Of a stretch of DNA of 64,000 nt, positions 1-9,644 are shown in pieces; position 1 is the stretch's first letter, and each line of letters opens with the position of its first letter. The stretch comes from Blumeriella jaapii. Its lineage: Eukaryota; Ascomycota; Leotiomycetes; Helotiales; Drepanopezizaceae. Location of the stretch: the NCBI GenBank assembly GCA_009599575.1, contig VWND01000004.1, positions 1,108,001-1,172,000 on the forward strand, read 5' to 3'. A model generated the notes under the pieces. It worked only from the letters and a program-made list of their open reading frames with translations. It was not told the DNA's origin and made no database searches. A program made the translations under genes and the position numbers.

Positions 1-1182
1 GATTTTTAATAAAAAAAATGCTTCGAAAATTACAAAGCTTTCGTTAAAAACTGCATTTTTTATTAAAAACGAAAGCTTAGCCGAAAAAAAAACCCGTTAA
101 ATTCGACGTAATCTTTTAAAATTTAAAAAAAAATCAATTTCGACGTTATACGCGTACCGATTACCGACCGCGAATATATAAACTTCGTATTCGCTATCGA
201 CGATCTATTTAAATAGCTTAAAAAGCGACTTTTCCGAAACGCTATTTTCGAAGCTATAACGATTTTTTTTTAAAAAAACGTTATATATCGATACGGTTTA
301 TTTAGCAAATTAAACGTCGATAATAAATCCGAAAACAAAAGCGTTATCGAAACTTTTATAAAAAAATACGATATTTAACGTATTTAAATCTTAGCTTATA
401 ATTCGAAAAACAACGGATCCGTTAAACGAAATTATAAAAATATTTTCGACGGCTTTTTAAAAGCTATTCGAAAAAGCTATAAGCGTTAATCGCGGAAATT
501 CTCGAAAATGCTTTTTATTATACGCATATGCATATACGCTTTTATTAAAATAATTTTATTTTTCATTTAATACGGCAAAACGCTCGATTATTTTTAAAAA
601 CAAAATGGCTTATATAAAAGCTTTATAACGTAATTAAAATAAAAACGAAAGCAAATTTATTAGCAATAAAATTTAAATAATTAAACTATCGCGATATAAA
701 TATAAAAAAAAATTTTTTTTTAAAAAAAAGTATAAAAAAACAGCTAAAAGAATCTAGAATAAAACCAAAATTAAAAAAAAAAACGCTAATTAAAAACGAA
801 AATCTGATTTTCATTTACGACGTCCAGCGCGCTATTAATAAATCGGCCGATACTAAACTTAATTATAAATGGCTCGGATTTTACGAAATATACGAGGCCG
901 AATTAAATAAAAGCTATTACAAACTTACGAAACTCGATAAAACAAAACTAAAAAAAACATTCGCCGCCAACCGATTAAAACGATTTTATAAAAAAAAACC
1001 AGCAAATTTACTTTTTAAACTCTGATTAAAATAATAATTCCGATTTCAGCGATTTCGACGACGACTCCGACCAAAGCGATTATATTTCTAAAAAAAAAAA
1101 CTTTTTGGAAAAATCTGGCATCAACAAAATAATAACGCTGCTATTAAAAATACGATTCAAATCGTAATTTTACTTATAACCG

Positions 1183-1213
<31 letters not shown>

Positions 1214-1848
1214 ATTTATTAATTATTTTACTATTTTTGTTTTGCTTTGCTTGTATACAATTTAATCATTTTGTTTTATATATACTATTTATTTTTAAAA
1301 CCTTTTTTTATATTATTTAAAACACCTATTATACTTTTCTTTATTTAATTATATTTTTGTTTACCAAAACAAAAGCTTTGTATATATTTAAGCCATATAT
1401 TTAATACATTTATATTATTCGCATATTTCACGAAAACTATTTTTTATGCATTTTATTATTTGCCATTTTCTGTATTATTTATTTTTTTCGTTGTTTTAAA
1501 CGAATATTTGCCTAAACAATTATAATTTATTAAAAAAACAATATGCGGATTTCCGTAACTTTTGGATACAAATACTTTACAATTTCCGAATTTTTTTCTA
1601 ATCATTTTTTAATAAATATAATATACTTTTTTAATTAATAAACCTATCGATATCATATCGTTTTTTAAGCAAAACCTTGCTAAACTTAGCAAACTTATTT
1701 TTAATTTATTTTAAAACGAAATTATTATACGCAACTTTTCCGAATTTAAACAAATATATAATACTATTATTTCAAATTAATAAATAACGCTCGTAAAAGT
1801 AACTATAAAACAATTCGATATAATAATTAAAAACGTTAACAAATTTTT
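1..1848 (+). mobile_element. Gyp-A fragment A1 (integrase, spacer, start of extra ORF)
   Basis: This is the reverse complement of the A2 sequence at about 12050-13832 plus 20242-20340 and of the A3 sequence at about 44330-46210. It is the only Gyp-A piece whose coding strand is plus. It carries the integrase (about 130-1180), an AT-rich spacer (about 1190-1600, with a short TA repeat near 1192-1210 and nothing else recognisable) and the first part of the extra ORF (about 1610-1848). It enters the window already truncated and stops abruptly against Chr-B sequence at about 1848. No LTR or target duplication is present, so it is a rearranged remnant rather than a clean insertion. Confidence 0.85.
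130..1180 (+). pseudogene. Gyp-A integrase C-terminal two-thirds (A1, degenerate)
   Basis: Plus-strand translation gives a Ty3/gypsy integrase broken by RIP-type stops. The core reads VPITDREYINFVFAIDDLF near 150-215. The second catalytic aspartate lies in VDNKSEN at 316-336. The expected third catalytic residue lies in NGSVKRNYKN at about 412-444, where GAA has become AAA (Glu to Lys); copy A3 still reads VERNYKN. The C-terminal part includes YDVQRAINKSADTKLNYK and a GPYEIYEAEL-like beta-barrel stretch at about 815-925, then an acidic Asp/Ser tail (about 1040-1085). The family role is integration of the cDNA. The many in-frame TAA/TAG codons make it non-functional. The sequence enters the window without the N-terminal zinc-binding part. 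Confidence 0.8.
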
Positions 1849-2727
1849 ATCGTATACGTAATTTAGCTTTGCGAAAGTTATAATTTTGCTAAAATAAGCG
1901 ACTGAAAGTTAATCGTCGCTATGAAATTACGAAAGCACAAAAGCTATTACGCCGTCGGAAGCGTCAGTTTTTAAAATACAAAAAAGGTTTTGCTTGTAAT
2001 ATTATAAAATTAATACAATAATAAAAGTTAATATAAAAAAATCGAAACTCTTTTAATATTTAAAAATAAAATTGTAAAAAACGTTAGCTTTAATTAAATA
2101 AATTAAAAGCTTTGCGATTATACCGTAGTTTCGAATAAAACGTCGGTAAAAATTACAAAAACCAAAAAAGTTTTATATACTTTTTACAATAGTAAAAAGC
2201 TTTTAATAAGCGATTACGAAAACCTTTTTTAAATTTACTTCTAAACTTTTAATAAAAATAATAAAACTTAAATAACGGGTCTAAATAACGTTGAATTTAA
2301 ACTTTCGAATATCGGCTTGTAATTCAGCGTTAGCGAACTTTTAAAACATTTTGCGAACGTATATAGCGTGTTTTAAAAAGTCGAACGAATAAATAAAAAT
2401 ATTATTTAAATATGCAATACAAAAATCGTTTAAATAATCGAAAAAAACGTCGTTTATATAACGTTAGTAAATTGCGGATTTATTAATAAAGCCAAAAGGT
2501 AATATCTTGCATTTATAAGCGCCGTAACGCGTACGAAACGTTATCAGTTTTTTATTAACGGAATTTATTCGAATTTTGTAAAAAGCTTAACGAATATCGA
2601 ATTTCGTAAAAATTCGTGCTTTCGAAAAACAAGCAAAAGTTTTATCGATAAAAAAAAAAATAGCGATTGTTACGAATAACGTTATTAAAAGCTCGATAAT
2701 CGATATAAAAACGTAATAAACCGTCGG
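1849..2727 (-). mobile_element. Chr-B fragment B1, left part (RNase H and RT)
   Basis: It matches the interior of Chr-B copies B2 (about 5010-5880) and B3 (about 16095-16980) and codes on the minus strand for the end of RNase H and most of RT. The RT palm motif near 2400-2440 corresponds to the YLNN region of the other copies. It is cut at 2727 by copy B2; the 5-bp GTCGG at 2723-2727 is repeated at 9158-9162, after which B1 resumes. The left edge abuts Gyp-A A1 without an LTR, so the 3' part of this element is lost. It is probably one half of a Chr-B whose 5' half is B5 (55729-57181). Confidence 0.8.
2723..2727. repeat. Target-site duplication of B2 (GTCGG)
   Basis: GTCGG directly precedes the TGTGACGAT end of B2 and is repeated at 9158-9162 directly after its CGTTACA end. 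Removing B2 and one copy rejoins the RT sequence of fragment B1 in register with the other Chr-B copies. Confidence 0.9.
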
Positions 2728-2995
2728 TGTGACGATTTAATCAGTCGGAGGGCTGGGAGATCAGTCAACTGGTCGCCGTGTTCATATAGTATAAAAAACG
2801 AGCCTTTGGTTCTGTAATAAAAATATTCATTTAAAATCAACAATTGCAAAAGGCAAAAATTGCTAAGAAAAAAAAGCCTTATATATATGATAGTTTCCAC
2901 AATTAATAAAAAGACTTATTAAAAGACCAGAAAACTTGCAGCTATATGTAATTGCTAGAGTAATACGAGAAGTGGCAACAGAATAAATCGTTATA
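2728..2995 (-). repeat. Chr-B B2 3' LTR (left)
   Basis: It is a direct repeat of 8890-9157. The outer (left) end keeps CpA and GC-rich words such as GGAGGGCTGGGAG, while the inner (right) end is more strongly RIP-mutated. A TATATAAGGC-like TATA sequence on the minus strand near 2873-2886 is the likely core promoter in the 5' copy. Confidence 0.92.
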
Positions 2996-3010
2996 CTATC
3001 CCTCCGTCCG
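2996..3010 (-). other. Chr-B B2 polypurine tract
   Basis: The minus strand reads CGGACGGAGGGATAG directly upstream of the 3' LTR, the expected place for the plus-strand primer of an LTR retrotransposon. The same tract is at 27834-27848 (B4), 58046-58060 (B6) and, with one G lost to A, 14097-14111 (B3). Confidence 0.7.
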
Positions 3011-3019
3011 AAAAAAGCG

Positions 3020-6000
3020 CGCTTTCGAGCTTTTATTTATTAATACGTTACTATTTAAATAATCGTACGAATCCAAACCTTCGGAATACGCCTTCAGCCA
3101 ATTTACAAGTTTTGTAAAAGAACCGGAAAGCTTTTTATACGCCAAATGAAAATCGCGCATTTTCAAAAAAGCATATATAAAATTAAACGCGGAATACCAC
3201 GTAAAATTTTTATTTAAGCTTATTCAAAAAGTTTTATATTAAAAGATTTTCCGTTGCATTCGATAAGCGATTAATTTTTCGATTTCGTATTTAAGCTTAC
3301 CAATTATATTAATAAATTCAAAAATTAAATTAATTTGATTTAAAAGCGCGTCGTTAGCTGTTTTACGCAATCGATTAGCGTAAAAAACTAAATGTACGTT
3401 TATAATATTAAAAAGGTCTAGCTTAAAAGCGTTATCGAAAATTTTAGCTATAATTTTGAAAAAGCCGTTTATAAAATTGTCGAACTTGCGAAAAAGCCGG
3501 AAAATCGGAAATAAACGCATATCGAATTATACGTAATCGCTAACGTTAAAATCGATCGCGCGGCGAAATTTATTCGCATTTTTTTTTATTTTATCGTAAG
3601 CTTATTAAAAGTGCGATTTAGCGAAATTCCAGGCGTCGTAATAGCGGCGAACGTACGCACGAGTTTCGTTTGCGTTTAGCTTATATAAAAAGTTAAAAAA
3701 AAAAAAAGTATCGAGCTTTTAATTTTAATTAGTATAAAAAATATAACCGTATACAATTTCAAAAAGTAAAAAACCATTTAAATTTTCGTAAAAAAAAACT
3801 ATTTAAGCGAAATCTATTATTTAAAAAAATTCGTTTTAATCGTTTTAATAAAAATTCACGAAAGGTCGAAAGCGTTTTTGCAAATATTAGTTGTAAATTT
3901 CGGTCTGACCGTCGGTTTCAGAATAAGCGGCTATCGAAAACTTTAGTTGCGTACCGAATATTTTGTTTAATTCAAACCAGAAAATAAATTAATATTAAAA
4001 GCCACGATCGCTAATAATACTTTTTGAAAGACCAAAATACTTATACACGTGGAATATATACAATTTGGCGAAGCTTCGAGCGTCGATATTTTATAATAAA
4101 AAATTAAAATAATTTGTTTAAAAAAGCGATTTATTACTACGAATACGTTATCGTAATCGTATTTATTTTTATTAAAACTGCAAAAATCTATTGTAACGTA
4201 TTTCCAAAAATAATTAAAAATAAAAAAAAGCTAAAAAAAGCCGGAGCGCTTATTTTTTAAAATAAAACTTTTTCGATAAGCGTAGCAGTTGCGATAATAT
4301 TATTTTACGAAAGCTGTTATACCTCGCTAATAATATTAATTCGAAAGCAATTGCGTAATTTTGCGAACGCTAAAATAAACGATGAAAATCTGGTCGTGCA
4401 TTTTTCGTATAAAAGCCAAACGAAAGTAATCGACGTTTGGAATTATTAAGCGACCGTAATATAACAGCAGATCGCGTTTAAATATATACGAAGTGTTATT
4501 AGCGTCGTTCCTTTTCGTAGCGTTTCGTACAGCTTTTTTTCGAAAGGCTATTAGGCTGCTAGCTATGCGATTAGCGTAAAAAATTTGGTTAACGATACGA
4601 AATGCGAAAAAAAAATCAGTTATTTCAACGATAAAAACAGCTGTTTCGAAAACCGTAGGAAATCGAAGTTTTTCAGTTAAAAAGCGGTGATCGATCTGAT
4701 CGGTTCGAAAAAAAATTTGTAGGCGCTAAATGCGTTTAAAAAAATTTTAGCGATCGAATTCGCTCGTACGACGTATTAATGCGTCAGCCAAAAAATTGTG
4801 TTTATTTAATTTGTACGTAATAAAAAAATTATAATCGGCGAAAAGCTCGGCCCAACGTGTTTATCGAGCGTTTAAAAATTTAAAAGTTATAAAATATTTT
4901 AAAATTTTATAATTAATAATAATTTTAATTTAATAAATTAAGCTAGCTAATTCAGCACGAAAATTGCCTAGAAATCTTACGATTGCGAACATTTTTTTAT
5001 CGTATACGACGTAATTTAATTTTGCGAAAGCTATAGTTTTGCTAAAATAAGCGATTAAAAATCAGTCGTTATTATGAAATTGCGAAAGTATAAAAGCTAC
5101 TACGCCGTCGAAAGCGTCAGTTTTTAATATATAAAAAAAGTTTTGCCTATAATATTATAGAATTAATGCAATAATAAAAGCTAGTATAAAAAGGTCGAAG
5201 CTTTTCTGATATTTAAAAATAAAATTATAAAAAACGTTAGCCTTAGTCAAATAAACCAGAAGTTTTGCAATTATACCGTAGTATCGAATAAAACGTCGGT
5301 AAAAATTACAAAAACCAAAAAAGCTTTATACACTTTTTATAATAATAGAAAACTTTCAGTAAACGATTACGAAAACTTTTTTTAAATTTATTTTTAAACT
5401 TTTAATCGAAATAATAAAGTTTAAATAACGAATCCGAATAACGTTGAATTTAGATTTTCGAATATCGGCCTATAATTCAGCGTTAGCGAGCTTTTGAAAC
5501 ATTTTGCGAACGTATATAACGTATTTTAAAAAGTCGAACGAATAAATAAAAATATTATTTAAATATGCAATACAAAAATCGTTTAAATAATCAAAAAAAA
5601 CGTCGTTTATATAGCGTTGATAAGTTGCGGGTTTATTAGTAAAGCCAAAAAGTAGCATTTTGTATTTATAAGCGCCGTAACGCGTACGAAACGTCGTCAG
5701 TTTTTTATTAGCGAAGTCTATTCGAATTTTATAAAAAGCTTAACGAATATCGAGCTTCGTAAAAATTCGCGCTTTCGAAAAACAAGCAAAAGTTTTATCG
5801 ATAAAAAAAAAAAAATAGCGATTTTTACGAATAACGTTATTAAAAGCTCGATAATCGATATAAAAACGTAATAAACCGTCGGGTTTTTTAGCGAAAAATA
5901 TTAAAGCAGCGAAAAAAGCGGTAAAAGATTCGATAAAGCTTTTGTTAAAATTATTTTGCAAATAGGTTTTAATAATCTCGAGCTTTGAAATCGATATTTT

Positions 6001-6546
6001 ATACAAAAAAGTGTATTTCAGCTTTTTTTTACTTATAATAAACTCGATTTTATAATCGTAGAGCCGGTAAAAGGCTAGCTCGTTGCTAGCGGTTTTAGAA
6101 AACACGTGTTCGAAATCTTTGTATTTCGAAGAAAAAAATTCGAAAGAAAGTTTATTCGAAATTAGCTTTGCTAAACTAATTAAAAAGGTCGAAATCGATA
6201 TTTCGTTCGTTTTAAAACGTTCGAAAAAACTATAAGATTAAATTTTAAAAAAAATGTTATACGTAAAATCGTTTAATATTTTATCGATTTCGTACAAAAA
6301 GATTAAAAACATTTTAACTGTTTTTTTTCTGAAAATCAGCTTAAAAGCGTATATAATAATTTGGCAAATAAAAATTAAATAAGCAGTGGGTTAAAAAATT
6401 CGTTTTCGAACTGATCGTTTAAAAGATTTAAAAAATGGCTTGTTTAAACTGTCGATTATATTAAACTAAAAAGCCATCGCGGCGAAAGCTTTTCTTCGGT
6501 CTTTAATATAATTATTTTTCGTAAAACGAAAAAAGCTGTTTTAACG

Positions 6547-6579
<33 letters not shown>

Positions 6580-7260
6580 ATAAAAAAAAAGATCGTCAAT
6601 CTGGAAAAATGGTGGTGGTGTGATTTTTTATATTATTCTACTGGCGTCGCTATCGAAATTAGCACCGCGAATAAAATTCGACCTTTTCGCGCTTCGCATA
6701 GCGTCGTAAATCTATCACAATTAATTAAGATTTTTGTTACGTTTTACAGCGTCGTTTTAATAGCGAAATTAAATTTTTCGGAAATATAAATAAAAAATTT
6801 TAATATAACGAGCGTAAAAAGCTATAGGAGAGTAAGACTTCGGCTAATAAAGCTTGCGTTTATTACAATCTAGTAGAATTTGATATTCGGCCAATCAAGC
6901 TTTTTTTAAAATCATATTATAATTTCCGAAATTAATAATTAAAAAAAAAGTAAACGATTGTATTCGGTTGTTAATAATAAAATTAAAAAGCGTAAAATAT
7001 GTAATTAAATAGCCACGAGCTTTATTATACTTTTTTACAAAAAAAAAAGCCGAAAAAAATTGAATCAAAAGTTTTAAAAAAAAAAAAAAAAACTTAATTA
7101 GCGCCGAATCGATTAACGCATAACCGTTCGTTTTAAAATCGGCGAGCGCTTTTATTTTATACGAAAAGCTATTTTTAGTAAATATAACGGAAATTATTAA
7201 TAAATCGCTATTAAAAAGCTTTCGAACGTTAAAATAACGCATATCGCGTAATACGCCTAA
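3020..7260 (-). pseudogene. Chr-B B2 pol: protease, RT, RNase H, integrase, chromodomain
   Basis: The polyprotein is degenerate on the minus strand. The protease (about 6895-7260) reads ALADFKTNGYALIDSA, where aligned codons suggest an original DSGA active site changed by G-to-A and C-to-T. RT spans about 5440-6240 and shows AYLNNIFIYS where YLDD is expected. RNase H (about 4880-5200) has the YDKKMLAIVRFLSNFR-type stretch. Integrase (about 3530-4800) has NCYACR-type zinc-binding residues and a QTEI catalytic glutamate near 3905. An integrase tail ORF at 3239-3520 (FYANRLRK) leads into a chromodomain at about 3080-3300 (YEIEKLIA...MQRK, then a WY-type aromatic pair). Chromodomains direct integration to heterochromatin. 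Many stops; no frame exceeds about 120 codons. Confidence 0.85.
6542..6577. repeat. Long A homopolymer in B2
   Basis: A run of about 30 or more A residues lies between the protease and RT coding parts. The same site holds shorter, imperfect runs in B3 (about 17650-17675) and B4 (about 31385-31407), so the tract length varies between copies. Confidence 0.9.
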
Positions 7261-7264
7261 AAAA

Positions 7265-8870
7265 AAAACTTTGCTTAGGCTTAAGCGTTTTCCCGATTAG
7301 CGAAAAAGCTTTCGATTTTTTTGTATGCGTTTTGAAAATCGTTTAAAAAAAGGTTTTCGTTTTTATTATTATTATTAAAAGGCGAATTTTCGGCCGGTTC
7401 GACTTCGTTTACGCCTACTAGCTTGGAAAGGCTTTTGGGTAAAACCGAGGATCGGCCCGTAGAAAATCGTGCAAATTAGCTTTTTTAAACTTTTTGATAT
7501 AAAATAAAAGACGAGCGTTGTCGTTAGTTCGATCGAAAAAAAAAAACGCCAAAAAAGGCGTTTTGGCGTGAAAAAAAAGAAAAAACAAAAGGCTGAGAAA
7601 AAGCCTGTGAAGCATTTGAACGATTCTCGTACGTACGATTTGATTCGTAGTACGCTTTAATTAAAAACCTATTATTTTAATAAATAATAAATTTAATTAA
7701 AAAGCGATTCGCGTATAAAATTCGTTTAGCTAATTGATTTTGTTTTTTTTATCGAACGGCGGTAAGCCAATTTTTAAAGGTCGTTGTACGCGCCTATTCC
7801 AAATATAGCTTTTTTCGTAAACGCTTTAGTATTTTATCGCGAAAAGCGTTTCGAAGCTGTTTATTAATTCGTATTTAAGCGTTCGCTGCGAAAATGGAAA
7901 ATCGCAGATAAAATCGCTAAAAATCGTCGTGCGTATTTATTGCAAGTATTTTAAATTCGTTTTCGGCCTTTTAAACGTCGGAAAAATCGGCCAGGAAATC
8001 GGCGACCTTTTTTATTAATTTTTCGGAAAGTATAAAATCGGAACGGTTTAAGATACGCGAAGTAAAAAAACTTTTTTGCTACGCTTTCGGTCTGATCAAG
8101 TATATAATTTTTGCGAAATCGATCGTTAGCGAAATAATCGTAGTAAAATTCGAGGTTATCGAAAACTTTAGTTTTTTAATAGCATATTTTATAATTTTTA
8201 CTATTATTTAATTTAAACTTAAAATTCGAAACGCGTTTTATACGAGCTAATCGAAGATTAGCAAATAAATGGAAATTATAGCGTTTAAAAAGCGCGCTAA
8301 AATCTTGGCCGTTATAAAAAAATTCAAAAAAAGTTCGCGAAAAGCGTGGAAATTAATTTGCAACGTTTGTTGATTAAAATAAAACGTTGCGAAAAAAAAA
8401 AAAAGCAGCAGATTCGCGATTAATAAAAGCACGTTCGATAAATTTTATCAAACGCTTTAATTAAAAGGTTTATCGCAATCGTATAGTTTTCAAAAGTTGT
8501 CGTTTACGCTTTTGCGCTTTTTTTAATTAATTTTGCAAAAGTTTCAACTGAACGCTTTCAGCGCTAAGCTGTAAAAAAATGGCAAGCGAAATGGTTAATG
8601 CTCTGCCTTTTCCTTTGTTTTTTTTTCCTCGGAGAAAGGACTGTTTTTCAAAAAAAAAAGCTTTTGAGGGAGGCTGCTTTTTCGCTGATTAAAAAAAGGA
8701 AAATTAAAATATAATAGCAGAAGCTGAAAAACTTTGCTAAAAAGGGAATCGTTAAACAGAAGCTATTTTTCGCGAAATGCGGAAATAAGCTTTTTCACGA
8801 CCGGTCGATTATTTTGATGTGATTCGTAAGAAATTCGAAAAGAAAAATAATTTACGCCGTCGCTAACGTA
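7265..8870 (-). pseudogene. Chr-B B2 gag (degenerate)
   Basis: This is the position of gag, between the 5' LTR and the protease. Minus-strand frames broken by stops include ARFLNAIISIYLLIFD (8247-8432) and a C-terminal KKFKKANLHDFLRADPRFYP segment (7418-7615), both conserved in B3, B4 and B5. Gag forms the capsid-like particle. I see no CCHC zinc knuckle in any copy. Assignment rests on position and on conservation between copies; the sequence itself is not diagnostic. Confidence 0.55.
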
Positions 8871-8889
8871 AAAAAAGAATTATTAATAA

Positions 8890-9157
8890 TATAACGATTT
8901 AATCAATCGGAAAGCTGGAAAATCAGTCAATTAATCGCCGTATTTATATGATATAAAAAACGAGCCTTTAATTTTGTAACAAAAATATTCATTTAGAATC
9001 AATAACTGCAAAAGGCAAAAATTGCTAAAAGAAAAAAGCCTTATATACATAATAGTTTCTATAGTTGATGGAGAGACCCACCAGGAGACCAGGGAGCTTG
9101 CAGCTATATATAGTTGCTGGGGTGACACGAGAGGTGGCAACAGAGTGAATCGTTACA
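8890..9157 (-). repeat. Chr-B B2 5' LTR (right)
   Basis: It is a direct repeat of 2728-2995. Here the right, outer end is the better preserved one: GACCCACCAGGAGACC and GGGGTGACACGAGAGGTGGC survive near 9070-9140, while the inner left end has lost most CpA. The TATATAAGG-type TATA box on the minus strand is near 9040-9050. Confidence 0.92.
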
Positions 9158-9643
9158 GTCGGGTTTTTTGGCGAAAAATATTAAAACAGCGAAAAAAAGC
9201 GGTAGAAAATTCGATAAAACTTTTATTAAAATTATTTTGCAAATAGGTTTTAACAATTTCGAGCTTTGAAATCGATATTTTATACAAAAAAATATATTTC
9301 AGCTTTTTCTTATTTATAATAAGCTCGATTTTATAATCGTAAGGCCGGTGAAAAGCTAGCTCGTTACTGACGGCTTTAAAAAACATATATTCGAGGTTTT
9401 TGTATTTCGGAAGAAAAGATTCGAAGAAAAGTTTATTCGAAATTAGCTTTGCTAAGCTAATTAAAAGAATCGAAATCGATATTTCGTTGGTTTTAAAACG
9501 TTCGAAAAAATTATAAAATTAGATTTTTAAAAAAAGTGTTATACGTAAAATCGTTTAATATTTTATCGATTTTGTACAAAAAGATTGAAAATATTTCAAT
9601 TGCTTTTTTTTTTAAAACTCAGCTTAAAAGCGTATATTAAATT
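9158..9643 (-). mobile_element. Chr-B fragment B1, right part (RT N-terminus)
   Basis: B1 resumes after the duplicated GTCGG. The minus strand codes for the N-terminal part of RT (ORF 9153-9386, with ELAFHRPYDYKIELIINKKK), matching B2 at about 5880-6340 and B3 at about 16980-17460. It ends near 9643, in the middle of the element, directly against the Gyp-A extra ORF. About 1.3 kb of Chr-B is missing between this point and the start of B5 at 55729. Confidence 0.8.
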
Positions 9644-9644
9644 C

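Larger units (their letters stand above)
2728..9157 (-). mobile_element. Chr-B copy B2, full-length Ty3/gypsy chromovirus
   Basis: This 6,430-bp element is bounded by two 268-bp LTRs (2728-2995, 8890-9157). The outer ends are TGTGACGAT and ATCGTTACA, an inverted repeat apart from one C-to-T change. It is flanked by the 5-bp duplication GTCGG (2723-2727, 9158-9162) and sits in the RT gene of an older Chr-B. Reading right to left on the minus strand: 5' LTR, gag, protease, RT, RNase H, integrase, chromodomain, purine tract, 3' LTR. Every gene is broken by RIP-type stops, so it cannot be autonomous. A long A-run at about 6542-6577 separates the protease from RT. Confidence 0.93.

Noticed and set aside
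9022..9246. 74-codon plus-strand frame crossing the outer end of the B2 LTR
   Set aside because: It spans an LTR and the antisense of RT in B1, open only because the LTR edge is RIP-sparse.
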